Part shown: positions 7,367 through 16,630 of the stretch, piece by piece | How the letters are laid out: each line of letters starts with the position of its first letter | How positions within the stretch are numbered: position 1 is the first letter of the stretch | NCBI GenBank assembly: GCA_934402515.1 | Contig: CAKRTZ010000019.1 | Span: 1-40,634, forward strand | Length of the DNA stretch: 40,634 bases | Reading direction: 5' to 3' | Origin: an uncultured Lachnospiraceae bacterium | Lineage (GTDB): Bacteria > Bacillota > Clostridia > Lachnospirales > Lachnospiraceae | Program-made: the position numbers and the translations under genes | Notes under the pieces: generated by a model | Databases searched by the model: none | The model's input: the letters and a program-made list of their open reading frames with translations, nothing else | Told to the model about the DNA's origin: nothing

Positions 7367-8167
7367 TTATAAAAAATCTTTCAACAATTTTTTTGCATTT
7401 TCCCAAAAAATCTGCTCTTGTTCCTCCTGGGAAAATGGCAGGCTTTTCAGCCATTCCACGCTTTCTTTCTGTCCACTCCAGGGAGAGTCGGTACCAAATA
7501 AAATCTTATCGGTGCCATGCCCCCGGACGATTCTCATAAACTGCTCTTTACTCATAAAATCCTGTACAAAGGCCGTGTCAAAATACACATCCCGGTCAAG
7601 TAACAGTTCCTCCACCTGATCCCAGCATTTCCAGCCACCCAGGTGCGCCAGAATAATATTGCCACCCCCGGTGTCCCGCAGTAAATTCAGGGTTCGTTCC
7701 GGGTCGGTATAGACTGGCTCCGGCAGTCCGATATCCACGCCTGCATGAAATACCACAAGTAAATCCTGTTCTAACGCATAGGAGACAATCCGTTTATACC
7801 GGATATCGTCCATGTAGGTTTCCTGATAGGCTGGGTGGAGCTTAATCCCCGGCAAGCCCATCCGCTTGATTTCCTTTAGCTTTTCCCGGTAATCTTCATT
7901 CTCCGGGTGGATTCCGCCAAAGGAGCGAATCGCTCCCTGTCTTTCATTCAGCCGGGCTGCCACCCGGTTTACCGTATCAAACTGGGAGGGTTTCGTCACC
8001 ACCGGCAGGAGAATGGAAACATCAATTCCACCCTCCTCCATGGAACGGGCAAGTCCCTGATAGGTTCCATCGGTGTAAGGCGTGGTACCGGAACGCTGTT
8101 GTAACAGAGCAACGGATTTCGATGCGATGGTATCAGGAAAGTCATGGGTGTGAAAATCGATGATCAT
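7367..8167 (-). CDS. Metal-dependent amidohydrolase (Amidohydrolase_2 family)
   Basis: A 266-residue TIM-barrel hydrolase or decarboxylase. Metal ligands of the family are in place: HxH in the first strand (DFHTHDFP), His in VVFHAGVD, His in LAHLGGW, and Asp in FGTDSPW near the C-terminus. The family includes aminocarboxymuconate-type decarboxylases and assorted hydrolases, so the substrate cannot be read from sequence. Its ATG overlaps the stop of the ACT-domain gene as ATGA, so it is translationally coupled to the aromatic-acid cluster. That suggests an aromatic or aryl-acyl substrate, but only by context. Confidence 0.85.
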   Translation of the reverse strand: MIIDFHTHDFPDTIASKSVALLQQRSGTTPYTDGTYQGLARSMEEGGIDVSILLPVVTKPSQFDTVNRVAARLNERQGAIRSFGGIHPENEDYREKLKEIKRMGLPGIKLHPAYQETYMDDIRYKRIVSYALEQDLLVVFHAGVDIGLPEPVYTDPERTLNLLRDTGGGNIILAHLGGWKCWDQVEELLLDRDVYFDTAFVQDFMSKEQFMRIVRGHGTDKILFGTDSPWSGQKESVEWLKSLPFSQEEQEQIFWENAKKLLKDFL

Positions 8168-8568
8168 CCGATTTCCACGCCGGCTTTCTCCAGAATCTGC
8201 TCTGCCTTTTCCGCTTCTGAGGTCTTGATAATCAATTGGGCATCGTCTCCTGCTGCAGACACGGTGTACATATATTCAATATTGATACCGGCCTCGCAGA
8301 TTTTTTCCAGCAGCTCCTGGAGGCAGCCTGCGCGATGTGGCAATTTCACACTGAGTACATCCGTCAGCATAGCGGACATATCCCGCTGTTTCAGTGCTTC
8401 TTTTCCCGCCTCCGGGTCAGACACAATCATACGCAGCATCCCGTAATCGCTGGTGTCTGCCAGACTTAAGGACATGATATTAATGGACTTCTCTTTCAGT
8501 GCCTCTAACACCTCTTCCAGACGTCCTTCTCTGTTTTCCAGAAATACCGATAATTGTTTTGTATACAT
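8164..8568 (-). CDS. Tandem ACT-domain protein
   Basis: A 134-residue protein with two ACT-like ligand-binding modules, one starting at KQLSVFLENREGRLEEVLE and the second at VLSVKLPHRAGCLQELLEK. There is no catalytic domain. ACT pairs usually bind amino acids. Genes of this type often follow phenylacetate-CoA ligase in anaerobes, where a role in sensing aromatic amino acids is suspected but, as far as I know, not proven. A GTG two codons upstream is too close to AGGAGG, so the ATG at 8568 (7-base spacing) is taken. It lies 11 bases after paaK and overlaps the amidohydrolase start by 4 bases. Confidence 0.88.
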   Translation of the reverse strand: MYTKQLSVFLENREGRLEEVLEALKEKSINIMSLSLADTSDYGMLRMIVSDPEAGKEALKQRDMSAMLTDVLSVKLPHRAGCLQELLEKICEAGINIEYMYTVSAAGDDAQLIIKTSEAEKAEQILEKAGVEIG

Positions 8569-8579
8569 AGGCACCCCTC

Positions 8580-9878
8580 CTATACCAGCTTGCGCTTGTC
8601 GATTACATGTACAGCTTTCCCCATGGAGCGTTCGATACTCTTAGGTTCAACCAGTTTCACCTTCACTGCCAGTCCGATGGCATTCTGGATGGCATGACCG
8701 ATTTGTCTGCTCAACTTCTCCAGTTCTCTGATTTCATCGGAGAAGAAACGTTCTTCTACTTCCACCTGTACTTCCAGAGTATCCAGCGTTCCTTCCCGAT
8801 CCACAATCATCATATAGTGGGGGGTGGTTCCGGACAGTTCCAGAAGTGCGGCTTCGATCTGACCGGGGAATACATTAACACCACGGATGATCAGCATATC
8901 ATCAGAGCGTCCTTTGAAACGGCTGATTCTCGCCATGGTTCGTCCACATTCACAGGGTGCATAATTGATACTGGTGAGATCCTTGGTCCGATATCGGATC
9001 AGTGGAAGTCCTTCCTTTGTCAGCGTGGTAAATACTAATTCGCCCGTCTGATCCTCTCCTAATGGATCTAAGGTTTCCGGATCAATGATCTCTGGCAGGA
9101 AATGATCTTCAAACACATGAAGTCCTTTGTGGAAAGTGCAGTCACATGCCACACCGGGTCCCATAACCTCGGAAAGTCCATAGATATCGTGAGCGTGGAT
9201 ATGCAGCTTCTTTTCCATCTGCGACCGCATATTCTCCGTCCATGGCTCTGCACCGCAGATCGCTGTTTTTAATTTAATTTCGTCTAGCCATCCCATTTCT
9301 TCCAGGGTTTCTGCAATATGTAACAGATAGGAAGGGGTACAGGCAATGGCTGTCACGCCAAAATCCCGCATCATGGTTACCAGCTTTTTCGTGTTACCGG
9401 TGGACTGAGGTACAACCCGGGCTCCCAGATGCTCAGCACCATAATGTGCTCCCAGACCTCCGGTAAATAAACCATAGCCATAGGCAACCTGGATGGTATC
9501 TTCCTTGGTGATGCCTGCCATGGTCATGGCTCTTGCCACACATTCGCTCCAGATTTCAATATCCCGCCGGGTATAGCCCACTACAGTAGCCTTTCCCGTG
9601 GTTCCACTGCTGGCATGAACGCGCACAATCTCCGACTTAGGCTTTGCAAACATGCCAAAGGGGTAGGTTTTCCGCAAGTCATCCTTGGTGGTAAAGGGCA
9701 GCTTATGTAAATCTTCGATTCCCCGGATGTCTCCCGGCTCCAGACCGATCTGCTGCATCTTCCTGCGGTAATGCTCTACATTGTGGTAGACCATATCCAC
9801 GGTTTTTACCAATCGCTTGCTCTGCAGCGTCTGCAGTTCATCACGACTCATACATTCTTTGGTTTCATTCCAAATCAT
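8580..9878 (-). CDS. paaK: Phenylacetate-CoA ligase (AMP-forming)
   Basis: It activates phenylacetate or another arylacetate with ATP and CoA, giving the aryl-acetyl-CoA, AMP and pyrophosphate. The 432-residue adenylating enzyme shows the P-loop SSGTTGKATVVGYT (about 90-103), the adenine motif YGLSEVMGPG, and the hinge and C-terminal lid FKGRSDDMLIIRGVNVFPGQ. This is the short PaaK subtype. It sits downstream of iorA and iorB, whose product is an aryl-acetyl-CoA, so it may salvage arylacetates or work in the reverse sense with the oxidoreductase. The start is the ATG at 9878, about 10 bases from GGGGG; a TTG at 9887 touches the ribosome binding site and is rejected. Confidence 0.95.
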   Translation of the reverse strand: MIWNETKECMSRDELQTLQSKRLVKTVDMVYHNVEHYRRKMQQIGLEPGDIRGIEDLHKLPFTTKDDLRKTYPFGMFAKPKSEIVRVHASSGTTGKATVVGYTRRDIEIWSECVARAMTMAGITKEDTIQVAYGYGLFTGGLGAHYGAEHLGARVVPQSTGNTKKLVTMMRDFGVTAIACTPSYLLHIAETLEEMGWLDEIKLKTAICGAEPWTENMRSQMEKKLHIHAHDIYGLSEVMGPGVACDCTFHKGLHVFEDHFLPEIIDPETLDPLGEDQTGELVFTTLTKEGLPLIRYRTKDLTSINYAPCECGRTMARISRFKGRSDDMLIIRGVNVFPGQIEAALLELSGTTPHYMMIVDREGTLDTLEVQVEVEERFFSDEIRELEKLSRQIGHAIQNAIGLAVKVKLVEPKSIERSMGKAVHVIDKRKLV

Positions 9879-9910
9879 TCTTTGCAATCCCCCATTTATT
9901 ATATTTTGTT

Positions 9911-10477
9911 TTAATTTTCGTAACCCAACAAAAATGCCTTCTTGTTGATTTCCACAGTCTTAGGCGGTACGGTCTTCTCAATTACCCTTAACCACTCTTC
10001 TCTGTCAAAATCCATGTGTCTGGCAGCCATACCAAGCACAATAATATTAAACACACGGGAATTTCCCAATTCCAACGCTTTTTCCTGTGCATTGATAGAA
10101 TACACGGTATATTCTTTCTCCAGCTGCTCCAGGATATGCTCCGGATACTGTGCTGCTCCCGTCACTACGGTAATCGGATCAATCCGCTGGTCATTGACAA
10201 TCAGTACTCCATCCTTTTTCAGGAAATGGGCATAACGCAAGGCTTCTAATCGTTCAAAAGCAATCAGTACATCTGCCTGCCCTTCTTCCACAATGGGCTC
10301 TGCCACAGTATCGCCATAGCGCACGAAGGTTACTACACTTCCGCCGCGCTGTGCCATTCCATGTACCTCGGAAAGCTTTACTTCATATCCGGCATCCACC
10401 ATGATGCCACCCAAAATACGGCTGGTGAGCAGGGTTCCCTGTCCGCCTACGCCCACAATCATAATATTCTTGGTCAT
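9911..10477 (-). CDS. iorB: Indolepyruvate ferredoxin oxidoreductase, beta subunit
   Basis: The 188-residue gamma-type domain of 2-oxoacid:ferredoxin oxidoreductases. It starts with GVGGQGTLLTSRI, the characteristic glycine-rich loop, followed by MAQRGGSVVTFVR. With IorA it converts aryl pyruvates, made by transamination of tryptophan, phenylalanine and tyrosine, into aryl-acetyl-CoA, CO2 and reduced ferredoxin. Its ATG overlaps the iorA stop as ATGA, so the two subunits are translated in step. The cytoplasmic enzyme is oxygen-sensitive in characterised anaerobes. Confidence 0.95.
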   Translation of the reverse strand: MTKNIMIVGVGGQGTLLTSRILGGIMVDAGYEVKLSEVHGMAQRGGSVVTFVRYGDTVAEPIVEEGQADVLIAFERLEALRYAHFLKKDGVLIVNDQRIDPITVVTGAAQYPEHILEQLEKEYTVYSINAQEKALELGNSRVFNIIVLGMAARHMDFDREEWLRVIEKTVPPKTVEINKKAFLLGYEN

Positions 10478-12219
10478 GCCTTTGCCACCTCCTGGATTGC
10501 TTCAAACTTACACAACTGTCTGCAAAGTCCACAGCCGTTACACATGGTTTCATCAATGGAAATCGTACCGTCTGCATTTTTCGTCAATGCCGGACAGCCG
10601 GGTTTCAGACAGGCACCGCATTTTTTACATTTCTCAGGCAGTGCTACACACTTGTTGGGGAATACCTGTCCCTTTAACAGTGCGCAGGGTGCACAGACAA
10701 TCACAACGGAAACCGCATCCCTTGCCACTTCCTCTTTGATGGTCTTTTCCAGTGCTGCAGTATCAAAAGCATTCACCTCCACCACGTTCTCAATGCCCAT
10801 GGATTTGCAGAGTTTATAAATGCTGATGGCAGGAACGATATCTCCTTGCAAAGTCTTGCCTGTTGCCGCATGATCCTGATGTCCGGTCATACCGGTGGTA
10901 GAGTTATCCAGAATCAGCACCGTACCGGTTCCCTGGTTATAAACCATATTCATTAAAGAGTTGACACCGGTGTGCATAAAGGTGGAATCACCGATGACTG
11001 CCACCCAGTTCTTAATGTACTCCTTGCCTTTTGCCTTCTCCATGCCGTGCAGGGTGGAAATACTGGCTCCCATGCAGACGGTGGTATCTACCACATTTAA
11101 AGGTGCCACTGCTCCTAAGGTATAGCAGCCGATATCACCGGCAGCATGGATTCCCAGTTTTTTCAGCACATAGTAGGTGCTGCGGTGAGGACAGCCGGGA
11201 CAGAGAATCGGAGGACGTGCCGGAACCTGGGCAGGTTCTCTGGTCTCAACTTTCTCTTTTAAGACTGCCTTCCGTAACATATTGGCGCTGTACTCACCCT
11301 GTACGGTGAACAGTTCTTTTCCTTCACACCGGATGCCCCAGGATTTAATCTGCTCCTCGTAGACAGGCTCCAACTCTTCAAACACAATCAATCGGTCAAC
11401 CTTGGAGGCAAATTCCTCAATCAGTTTCCGGGGCAGGGGATGAACCAGGCCCAGTTTCAAAACGGAGGCATTGGGGAATACCTCTTTTACATACTGGTAA
11501 GCAATACCACTGGCGATAAAGCCGATGGAGGTATCACCATACTCGGCACGGTTGATGGACATGGTGCAGGCATCCTCTGCCATCTGTTTTAAGCGTTTCT
11601 CTACATAAATATGTCTTCCCTTGGCATTACCGGGCATCATGACAAATTTTGCCGGATTGCGCTCGTAGGGTTTGTCCTCGATTTCCACACGATCCTCCAA
11701 TGTTACCGGCCCCTGGGAATGGGACAGACGGGTGGTGGTGCGGAGAATCATAGGAGTGTCGTATTTTTCACTAAGCTCAAACGCCAGTTTCATCATGTCC
11801 TTTGCCTCCTGGGAATCGGAAGGCTCCAGGACGGGCACCTGGGCTGCTCTTGCCACACAGCGGGTATCCTGCTCGTTCTGGGAGCTGTAAAGACCGGGGT
11901 CATCTGCCGCTACCAACACCAGACCACCGTTTACACCGCCATAAGAAATCGTATACAGGGGGTCACTTGCCACATTGACACCCACATGCTTCATGGAACA
12001 CATGGCGCGGACACCGCTGATGGAGGCGCCGATTGCCACTTCCGTTGCCACTTTCTCGTTGGGTGACCACTCGGCATAGATCACATCCTTATACTTCACA
12101 ATATTTTCGCTGATCTCTGTACTGGGTGTGCCGGGATAGGCAGCAGAAACCTTTACTCCTGCCTCATAGGCACCACGGGCAATCGCTTCATTGCCCAACA
12201 TGATTTTCTTTTCTGACAT
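10474..12219 (-). CDS. iorA: Indolepyruvate ferredoxin oxidoreductase, alpha subunit
   Basis: The 581-residue catalytic subunit. The N-terminal pyrimidine-binding domain starts EKKIMLGNEAIARGAYEAGV. The thiamine-pyrophosphate-binding domain contains PPILCPGCPHRSTYYVLKK and GDIGCYTLG. The C-terminus holds two clusters of cysteines, CKKCGACLKPGC from about residue 531 and CNGCGLCRQLC from about 560, for two iron-sulfur clusters. A longer frame lacks a ribosome binding site; the ATG at 12219 has AAGGAAAGGAA at good spacing. It follows nth after 40 bases. This is the carbon-cutting step of aromatic amino acid fermentation and yields reduced ferredoxin for hydrogen production or Rnf-type energy conservation; neither system is visible in the window. 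Confidence 0.96.
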   Translation of the reverse strand: MSEKKIMLGNEAIARGAYEAGVKVSAAYPGTPSTEISENIVKYKDVIYAEWSPNEKVATEVAIGASISGVRAMCSMKHVGVNVASDPLYTISYGGVNGGLVLVAADDPGLYSSQNEQDTRCVARAAQVPVLEPSDSQEAKDMMKLAFELSEKYDTPMILRTTTRLSHSQGPVTLEDRVEIEDKPYERNPAKFVMMPGNAKGRHIYVEKRLKQMAEDACTMSINRAEYGDTSIGFIASGIAYQYVKEVFPNASVLKLGLVHPLPRKLIEEFASKVDRLIVFEELEPVYEEQIKSWGIRCEGKELFTVQGEYSANMLRKAVLKEKVETREPAQVPARPPILCPGCPHRSTYYVLKKLGIHAAGDIGCYTLGAVAPLNVVDTTVCMGASISTLHGMEKAKGKEYIKNWVAVIGDSTFMHTGVNSLMNMVYNQGTGTVLILDNSTTGMTGHQDHAATGKTLQGDIVPAISIYKLCKSMGIENVVEVNAFDTAALEKTIKEEVARDAVSVVIVCAPCALLKGQVFPNKCVALPEKCKKCGACLKPGCPALTKNADGTISIDETMCNGCGLCRQLCKFEAIQEVAKA

Positions 12220-12259
12220 AATCGTTCCTTTCCTTTGGGGAATTCCCCTTTGTCTAAAC

Positions 12260-12892
12260 CTAAAGTACCTTTTTGCACACATCTGCCACACAGCATTTGT
12301 CGCAATAAGGTTTGGTGCGGGCCGTACAGACGGCTCTGCCGTGATCCACCAGACGATGGCAGAAATCATTACCTTCCTCCGGAGGAATCAGTTTCCAAAG
12401 TTCCATCTCTACTTTTTTCGGGTCCGTGATTCCATCCACCAGTCCCATGCGGTTGGTGAGACGGATACAATGGGTATCCGTTACAATCGCCGGTTTGCCA
12501 AAGACATCTCCCATAATGAGGTTGGCGCTTTTTCTTCCTACACCGGGAAGTTCCAGCAGCTTATCAAAGTCATCCGGCACCTTTCCATCGTATTTTTCCT
12601 GAAGCATTTTCATACAGGCACTGATGTCCCGGGCCTTGGAATGTCCCAGACCACAAGGTTTCACGATGGCTTCAATTTCTTCCACTGGGGCTTTCGCCAA
12701 AGCCTCCACATCAGGAAATTTTGCGTACAGATCCTGCACCACCACATTGACTCTGGCATCAGTGCACTGGGCTGCCAGCCTCACACTGACTAAAAGTTTC
12801 CAGGCTTCATTGTAATCCAGAGTACAGGATGCATCCGGATATTCCTTTTTCAACCGCTCAATAATCTCGAGGGCTCGTTGTTTCTTGGTCAT
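12260..12892 (-). CDS. nth: Endonuclease III (DNA glycosylase/AP lyase)
   Basis: Base-excision repair enzyme that removes oxidised pyrimidines and cuts at abasic sites. The 210-residue protein has the helix-hairpin-helix LELPGVGRKSANLIMGDVFG with catalytic Lys at about 121 and catalytic Asp in VTDTHCIRL at about 139. The C-terminal iron-sulfur ligands run C-x7-C-x2-C-x5-C, one residue more in the first gap than the usual x6. The start is uncertain between 12898 and 12892; GGAG lies 8 bases from the latter. It is wedged between the nucleoside permeases (22-base gap) and iorA, an unrelated function likely carried by read-through. Confidence 0.95.
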   Translation of the reverse strand: MTKKQRALEIIERLKKEYPDASCTLDYNEAWKLLVSVRLAAQCTDARVNVVVQDLYAKFPDVEALAKAPVEEIEAIVKPCGLGHSKARDISACMKMLQEKYDGKVPDDFDKLLELPGVGRKSANLIMGDVFGKPAIVTDTHCIRLTNRMGLVDGITDPKKVEMELWKLIPPEEGNDFCHRLVDHGRAVCTARTKPYCDKCCVADVCKKVL

Positions 12893-12914
12893 TTTCATAA
12901 CTCCGCTTTTTCCG

Positions 12915-13916
12915 TTAGCGCTCTTCTCTGAAGTACGCCAGTCCCAGACTTGCAGGAGGCTGATTCTCCCGCTTGCTGCGCATGCTGGTCACAACCAGAA
13001 CTACCAGAGTAACTACATAAGGAATCATTTTATAAAGTTCCTGATATTCCATATGATCCATACCGGTGGGAATGTATAGATAAAGGATATACAGTCCGCC
13101 AAACAGGAAAGAAGCAAGAACACTTAAGTTTGGTCTCCAGATTGTAAAAATAACAAGCGCTATTGCAAGCCATCCTCTGTCACCAAAGGCATCATTGGAC
13201 CAGACACCACAGGCATAATCCATGACATAATACAAACCGCCCAGTCCTGCAATCATACAACCGGCACAGGTTGCCACATATTTATAAGCAGTGACATTGA
13301 TACCCGCTGCATCCGCCGTGTTAGGGCTTTCGCCCACGGCCCTTAAATGCAGGCCCATGCGGGTGTGATTCAGCACATAGGAGGCTACCAGAGCGATTAC
13401 TACTGCCAGATAAGCTAAAAATCCATAAGATAAGAACAGTTTGCCAAACCATCCCAGCTTTCCTGCAAAGGGAAGGGATTTGCTGAAATAGCTGCTGGTA
13501 GCAGATAAAGCAATGGAGGGAACATCGGAAGCTACCAGTTTAATCAGGGAGCCGCCGAAGAAGTTGCCAAAGCCCACACCGAAGGTGGTCATTGCCAGAC
13601 CGGTCACGTTCTGGTTTGCCCGCAAAGTTACGGTAAGGAAACAATATAACAGTCCCATAAGTAAGGATCCTAACAGACAGCATAACATGGGAATCAGAAT
13701 GGCCAGCACCGGATTCATTGCCGCTGCACTTCCTGCTGCCCTCTCATAAAAGAAAGAGCCGATGACACCACTGATGGCACCCACATACATGACACCGGGA
13801 ATACCCAGGTTTAAGTTACCGGATTTTTCTGTTACAATCTCACCGGTACTTCCGTATAAAAGAGGAATTCCCTGCACGATTGCTCTGGGGATAAATGCAA
13901 GTAAAAAGTTCCACAT
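12915..13916 (-). CDS. nupQ: Nucleoside-type ABC transporter permease (NupQ-like)
   Basis: A 333-residue integral membrane protein of the branched-chain/sugar permease superfamily, with about nine hydrophobic segments. The stretch AVGESPNTADAAGINVTAYK is the conserved cytoplasmic coupling loop of this family. It pairs with the NupP-like permease, the double ATPase and the BMP lipoprotein in the order found for guanosine/nucleoside importers of Firmicutes. AGGAGG lies 10 bases upstream of the ATG at 13916, directly after the previous stop. Purine nucleosides are the probable cargo, supported by xpt upstream. Confidence 0.9.
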   Translation of the reverse strand: MWNFLLAFIPRAIVQGIPLLYGSTGEIVTEKSGNLNLGIPGVMYVGAISGVIGSFFYERAAGSAAAMNPVLAILIPMLCCLLGSLLMGLLYCFLTVTLRANQNVTGLAMTTFGVGFGNFFGGSLIKLVASDVPSIALSATSSYFSKSLPFAGKLGWFGKLFLSYGFLAYLAVVIALVASYVLNHTRMGLHLRAVGESPNTADAAGINVTAYKYVATCAGCMIAGLGGLYYVMDYACGVWSNDAFGDRGWLAIALVIFTIWRPNLSVLASFLFGGLYILYLYIPTGMDHMEYQELYKMIPYVVTLVVLVVTSMRSKRENQPPASLGLAYFREER

Positions 13917-13918
13917 GA

Positions 13919-15022
13919 TTACTGTTCCTCCTTCTCTGTCTTTTTACGGAACTGCAAGCGGTAGCGGATAAAAAATTCGCAGCCAATGATGAAAAACAGG
14001 ATAATTCCTGTCAGGATATCGGAATAAGAATGGTTCAAACCGAAACTGGTGGAAATCTCGCTGGCACCTCTGTCCATAAAGATAATAAGGAAACTGGAAA
14101 GTACCATGGTCAAAGGATTAAACTTGGACATCCAGGAAACCAATACCGCGGTAAATCCCTGTCCCCCTGCAATGGTGGTAGTGATGGTGTGATTGATACC
14201 TCCTACCAAGAGCAGTCCCACCAGACCGCAGATAGCTCCGGAAAGCACCATGGTACGGATGATAACCCGCTCTACTTTGATACCCACATATTTCGCAGTA
14301 TTCTCGCTTTCACCCACAACACTAATTTCATAACCGTGCTTGCTGTAGTTCAGATAAATATACATAAAAATGGTGATAATAACTGCTACAATAATACTTA
14401 ACAGATATTTGGAACCGAACACCTGGGGAAGCCAGCCCACATTGGAATCCTGGTTGATGATTCCAATTTTACCGGAGCCCTTAGGCACCTCCCAAACAAT
14501 GGTAAAAAATGCCACAAGCTGTGTCGCTATGTAGTTCATCATCAGGGTAGACAACGTTTCATTGGTGTTCCATTTTGCCTTGAAAAAAGCAGGAATAAAT
14601 CCCCAGACGGCTCCGGCTGCAATACTGGCAAGTATCATGCAGGGAATGACCACGCTGTTTGGAAGCTTGTTTCCTAAGCAGATCATACACGCTGCTGCGG
14701 CCAGACCGCCGATGAGTACCTGCCCCTCACCGCCGATGTTCCAGAATTTCATCTTAAATGCCGGAGTCAGTGCCAGGGCAATCAACAGTAAAATTGCAAT
14801 ATTCTGAAAAGTGACCCAGGTTTTTCTCACAGAACCAAAGGCTCCCAAAATAATGGATTCATACACCTGGATCGGATTGATACCGGTGGTGAGTGTGGTT
14901 ACGATTCCGCATAAAAGTAATGCCAGTATAATGGCGATTGCCCGAATTCCCGTGGATTTATACCAGGGAAGTGTGTCCCGTTTCACGATATGGAAAACCG
15001 GTTCTTTCTTTTTCTCATTCAT
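13919..15022 (-). CDS. nupP: Nucleoside-type ABC transporter permease (NupP-like)
   Basis: A 367-residue membrane permease. A basic cytoplasmic N-terminus precedes the first hydrophobic segment (GIRAIAIILALLLCGIVTT), and about nine further segments follow. The coupling loop VVGESENTAKYVGIKVERVI matches its partner permease. It forms the heteromeric channel with NupQ. The start is uncertain: a GTG at 15031 sits 2 bases from AGAGG and an ATG at 15022 sits 11 bases from it. I choose the ATG, which overlaps the ATPase gene by 8 bases. Confidence 0.9.
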   Translation of the reverse strand: MNEKKKEPVFHIVKRDTLPWYKSTGIRAIAIILALLLCGIVTTLTTGINPIQVYESIILGAFGSVRKTWVTFQNIAILLLIALALTPAFKMKFWNIGGEGQVLIGGLAAAACMICLGNKLPNSVVIPCMILASIAAGAVWGFIPAFFKAKWNTNETLSTLMMNYIATQLVAFFTIVWEVPKGSGKIGIINQDSNVGWLPQVFGSKYLLSIIVAVIITIFMYIYLNYSKHGYEISVVGESENTAKYVGIKVERVIIRTMVLSGAICGLVGLLLVGGINHTITTTIAGGQGFTAVLVSWMSKFNPLTMVLSSFLIIFMDRGASEISTSFGLNHSYSDILTGIILFFIIGCEFFIRYRLQFRKKTEKEEQ

Positions 15023-16547
15023 GGTTTTCACTGCCTCTCATTCTGGTCATCATCATTCCGACCTCATTTTTATCCGTCTTTCTGGCATCCACAATACCGC
15101 TGACCTGACCGCCACACAGCACCAGGATTCTATCGGAAAGCTCCAACAGCACATCCAGGTCTTCACCTACAAAGATGACGGCCACTCCCTTTTTCTTCTG
15201 CTTATTCAGCAGATCATAAATGGTATAGGAAGAATTGATATCCAATCCACGCACCGCATAGGCTGTGAGAAGAACCGTAGGCGCAGACGCAATTTCACGT
15301 CCTACCAATACTTTCTGCACATTACCGCCGGACAAACGACGAATGGGAGTGGTGATACCCGGTGTCACAACTTCCAGGTTTTCTACCACATCCGCAGCCA
15401 GCTGCTTGGAGGGCTTTCGATTGGTGAATGGACTGTGTCCGCGGCGGAAGGAACGAAGCATCATATTGTCCGTCAGATCCATGTTGCCAACAAGCCCCAT
15501 ACCCAGGCGGTCCTCCGGTACAAAGGAAAGGGAGACACCCATCTCTGCAATCTTCCGGGGGTCTTTGCCGATCAGCATTTCCCTGCTGCCATCGTCCTCC
15601 ACATAACTGATGGTACCAGCCTCTGTCACCTGAAGTCCGGCAATCGCTTCCAGCAGTTCTTTCTGCCCACAGCCGGAGATTCCGGCAATACCCAGAATCT
15701 CGCCGCTGTTAGCGGTAAAGGAGACATCCTCCAGCTTCAATACTCCCTCTTCATTGCGCACGGTCAGACCCTGTACCTCGATGCGGGGTTTGGGATCTAC
15801 CGGGTCAGGACGTTCAATATTTAAGGTAACAGCATGACCTACCATCATATTGGTCATCTCTGTCACGTTGGTATCTTTGGTTGCCATGCTGCCGATGTAC
15901 TGACCGTTTCTGAGTACTGCCACACGGTCAGACAAGGACTCTACCTCATGCATTTTGTGGGTGATGATGACAATGGCCTTGCCGTCATCCCGCATCTTGC
16001 GAAGCACCCTGAACAGTTTCTCTGTCTCCTGAGGTGTCAGCACCGCGGTAGGCTCGTCCAGAATGAGAATGTCTGCACCTCGATAGAGCACTTTCACAAT
16101 CTCCACCGTCTGTTTCTGGGAAACAGACATATCATAAATCTTCTGCTTCGGATCTACTTCAAAGCCGTATTTATCGCAGATCTCCTGAATCTTTTTGGAA
16201 ACCTCCTTGATGTTCAGCTTGCCCTCCAGGCCCAGAATAATATTTTCTGTTGCGGTAAGAACATCGATCAGTTTAAAATGCTGATGCACCATACCGATTC
16301 CTAAGTCAAAGGCATCTCTGGGAGATTTGATCACTTCCTCTTTTCCATTGATAAAAATCTGACCTTCATCCGGGAAATAAATACCAGAAAGCATGTTCAT
16401 CAGGGTTGTTTTTCCGCTTCCGTTTTCTCCCAGTAAGGATAAAATTTCTCCCTTGTAGATGTCCAGATTGACTTTGTCATTTGCAATCACAGTACCAAAG
16501 GTTTTGGTAACATTTCTCATAGAAACTGCTGCCGTTTTCGTTTCCAT
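15015..16547 (-). CDS. nupO: Nucleoside-type ABC transporter ATP-binding protein (double ATPase, NupO-like)
   Basis: A 510-residue protein with two fused ABC domains that powers the importer. The first half has an intact Walker A (GENGSGKTTL), signature-equivalent region (SVSQKQTVEI) and Walker B (ILILDEPTAVLTPQE). The second half has the degenerate Walker A GISGCGQKELLEA, signature LSGGNVQKVLVG, and an unusual Walker B region, TVLLTAYAVRGLDINSS, where relatives often read AAQPTRGLD. One catalytic and one degenerate site is normal for this family. The ATG at 16547 has GGAGG at 5 bases; the ATG at 16559 has no ribosome binding site. A strong terminator-like hairpin separates it from the binding-protein gene. 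Confidence 0.93.
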   Translation of the reverse strand: METKTAAVSMRNVTKTFGTVIANDKVNLDIYKGEILSLLGENGSGKTTLMNMLSGIYFPDEGQIFINGKEEVIKSPRDAFDLGIGMVHQHFKLIDVLTATENIILGLEGKLNIKEVSKKIQEICDKYGFEVDPKQKIYDMSVSQKQTVEIVKVLYRGADILILDEPTAVLTPQETEKLFRVLRKMRDDGKAIVIITHKMHEVESLSDRVAVLRNGQYIGSMATKDTNVTEMTNMMVGHAVTLNIERPDPVDPKPRIEVQGLTVRNEEGVLKLEDVSFTANSGEILGIAGISGCGQKELLEAIAGLQVTEAGTISYVEDDGSREMLIGKDPRKIAEMGVSLSFVPEDRLGMGLVGNMDLTDNMMLRSFRRGHSPFTNRKPSKQLAADVVENLEVVTPGITTPIRRLSGGNVQKVLVGREIASAPTVLLTAYAVRGLDINSSYTIYDLLNKQKKKGVAVIFVGEDLDVLLELSDRILVLCGGQVSGIVDARKTDKNEVGMMMTRMRGSENHE

Positions 16548-16630
16548 TTCTTCCTCCATTCCGAAATGTTTCGTATTGTATTAAGCTGATAGTGCCCGCC
16601 CTTTTTCTATGCTGTCCAAAAATTTCAACA

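Noticed and set aside
12220..12369. 50-residue N-terminal extension of IorA
   Set aside because: It overlaps the end of nth in another frame, has no ribosome binding site and is not part of the IorA fold.
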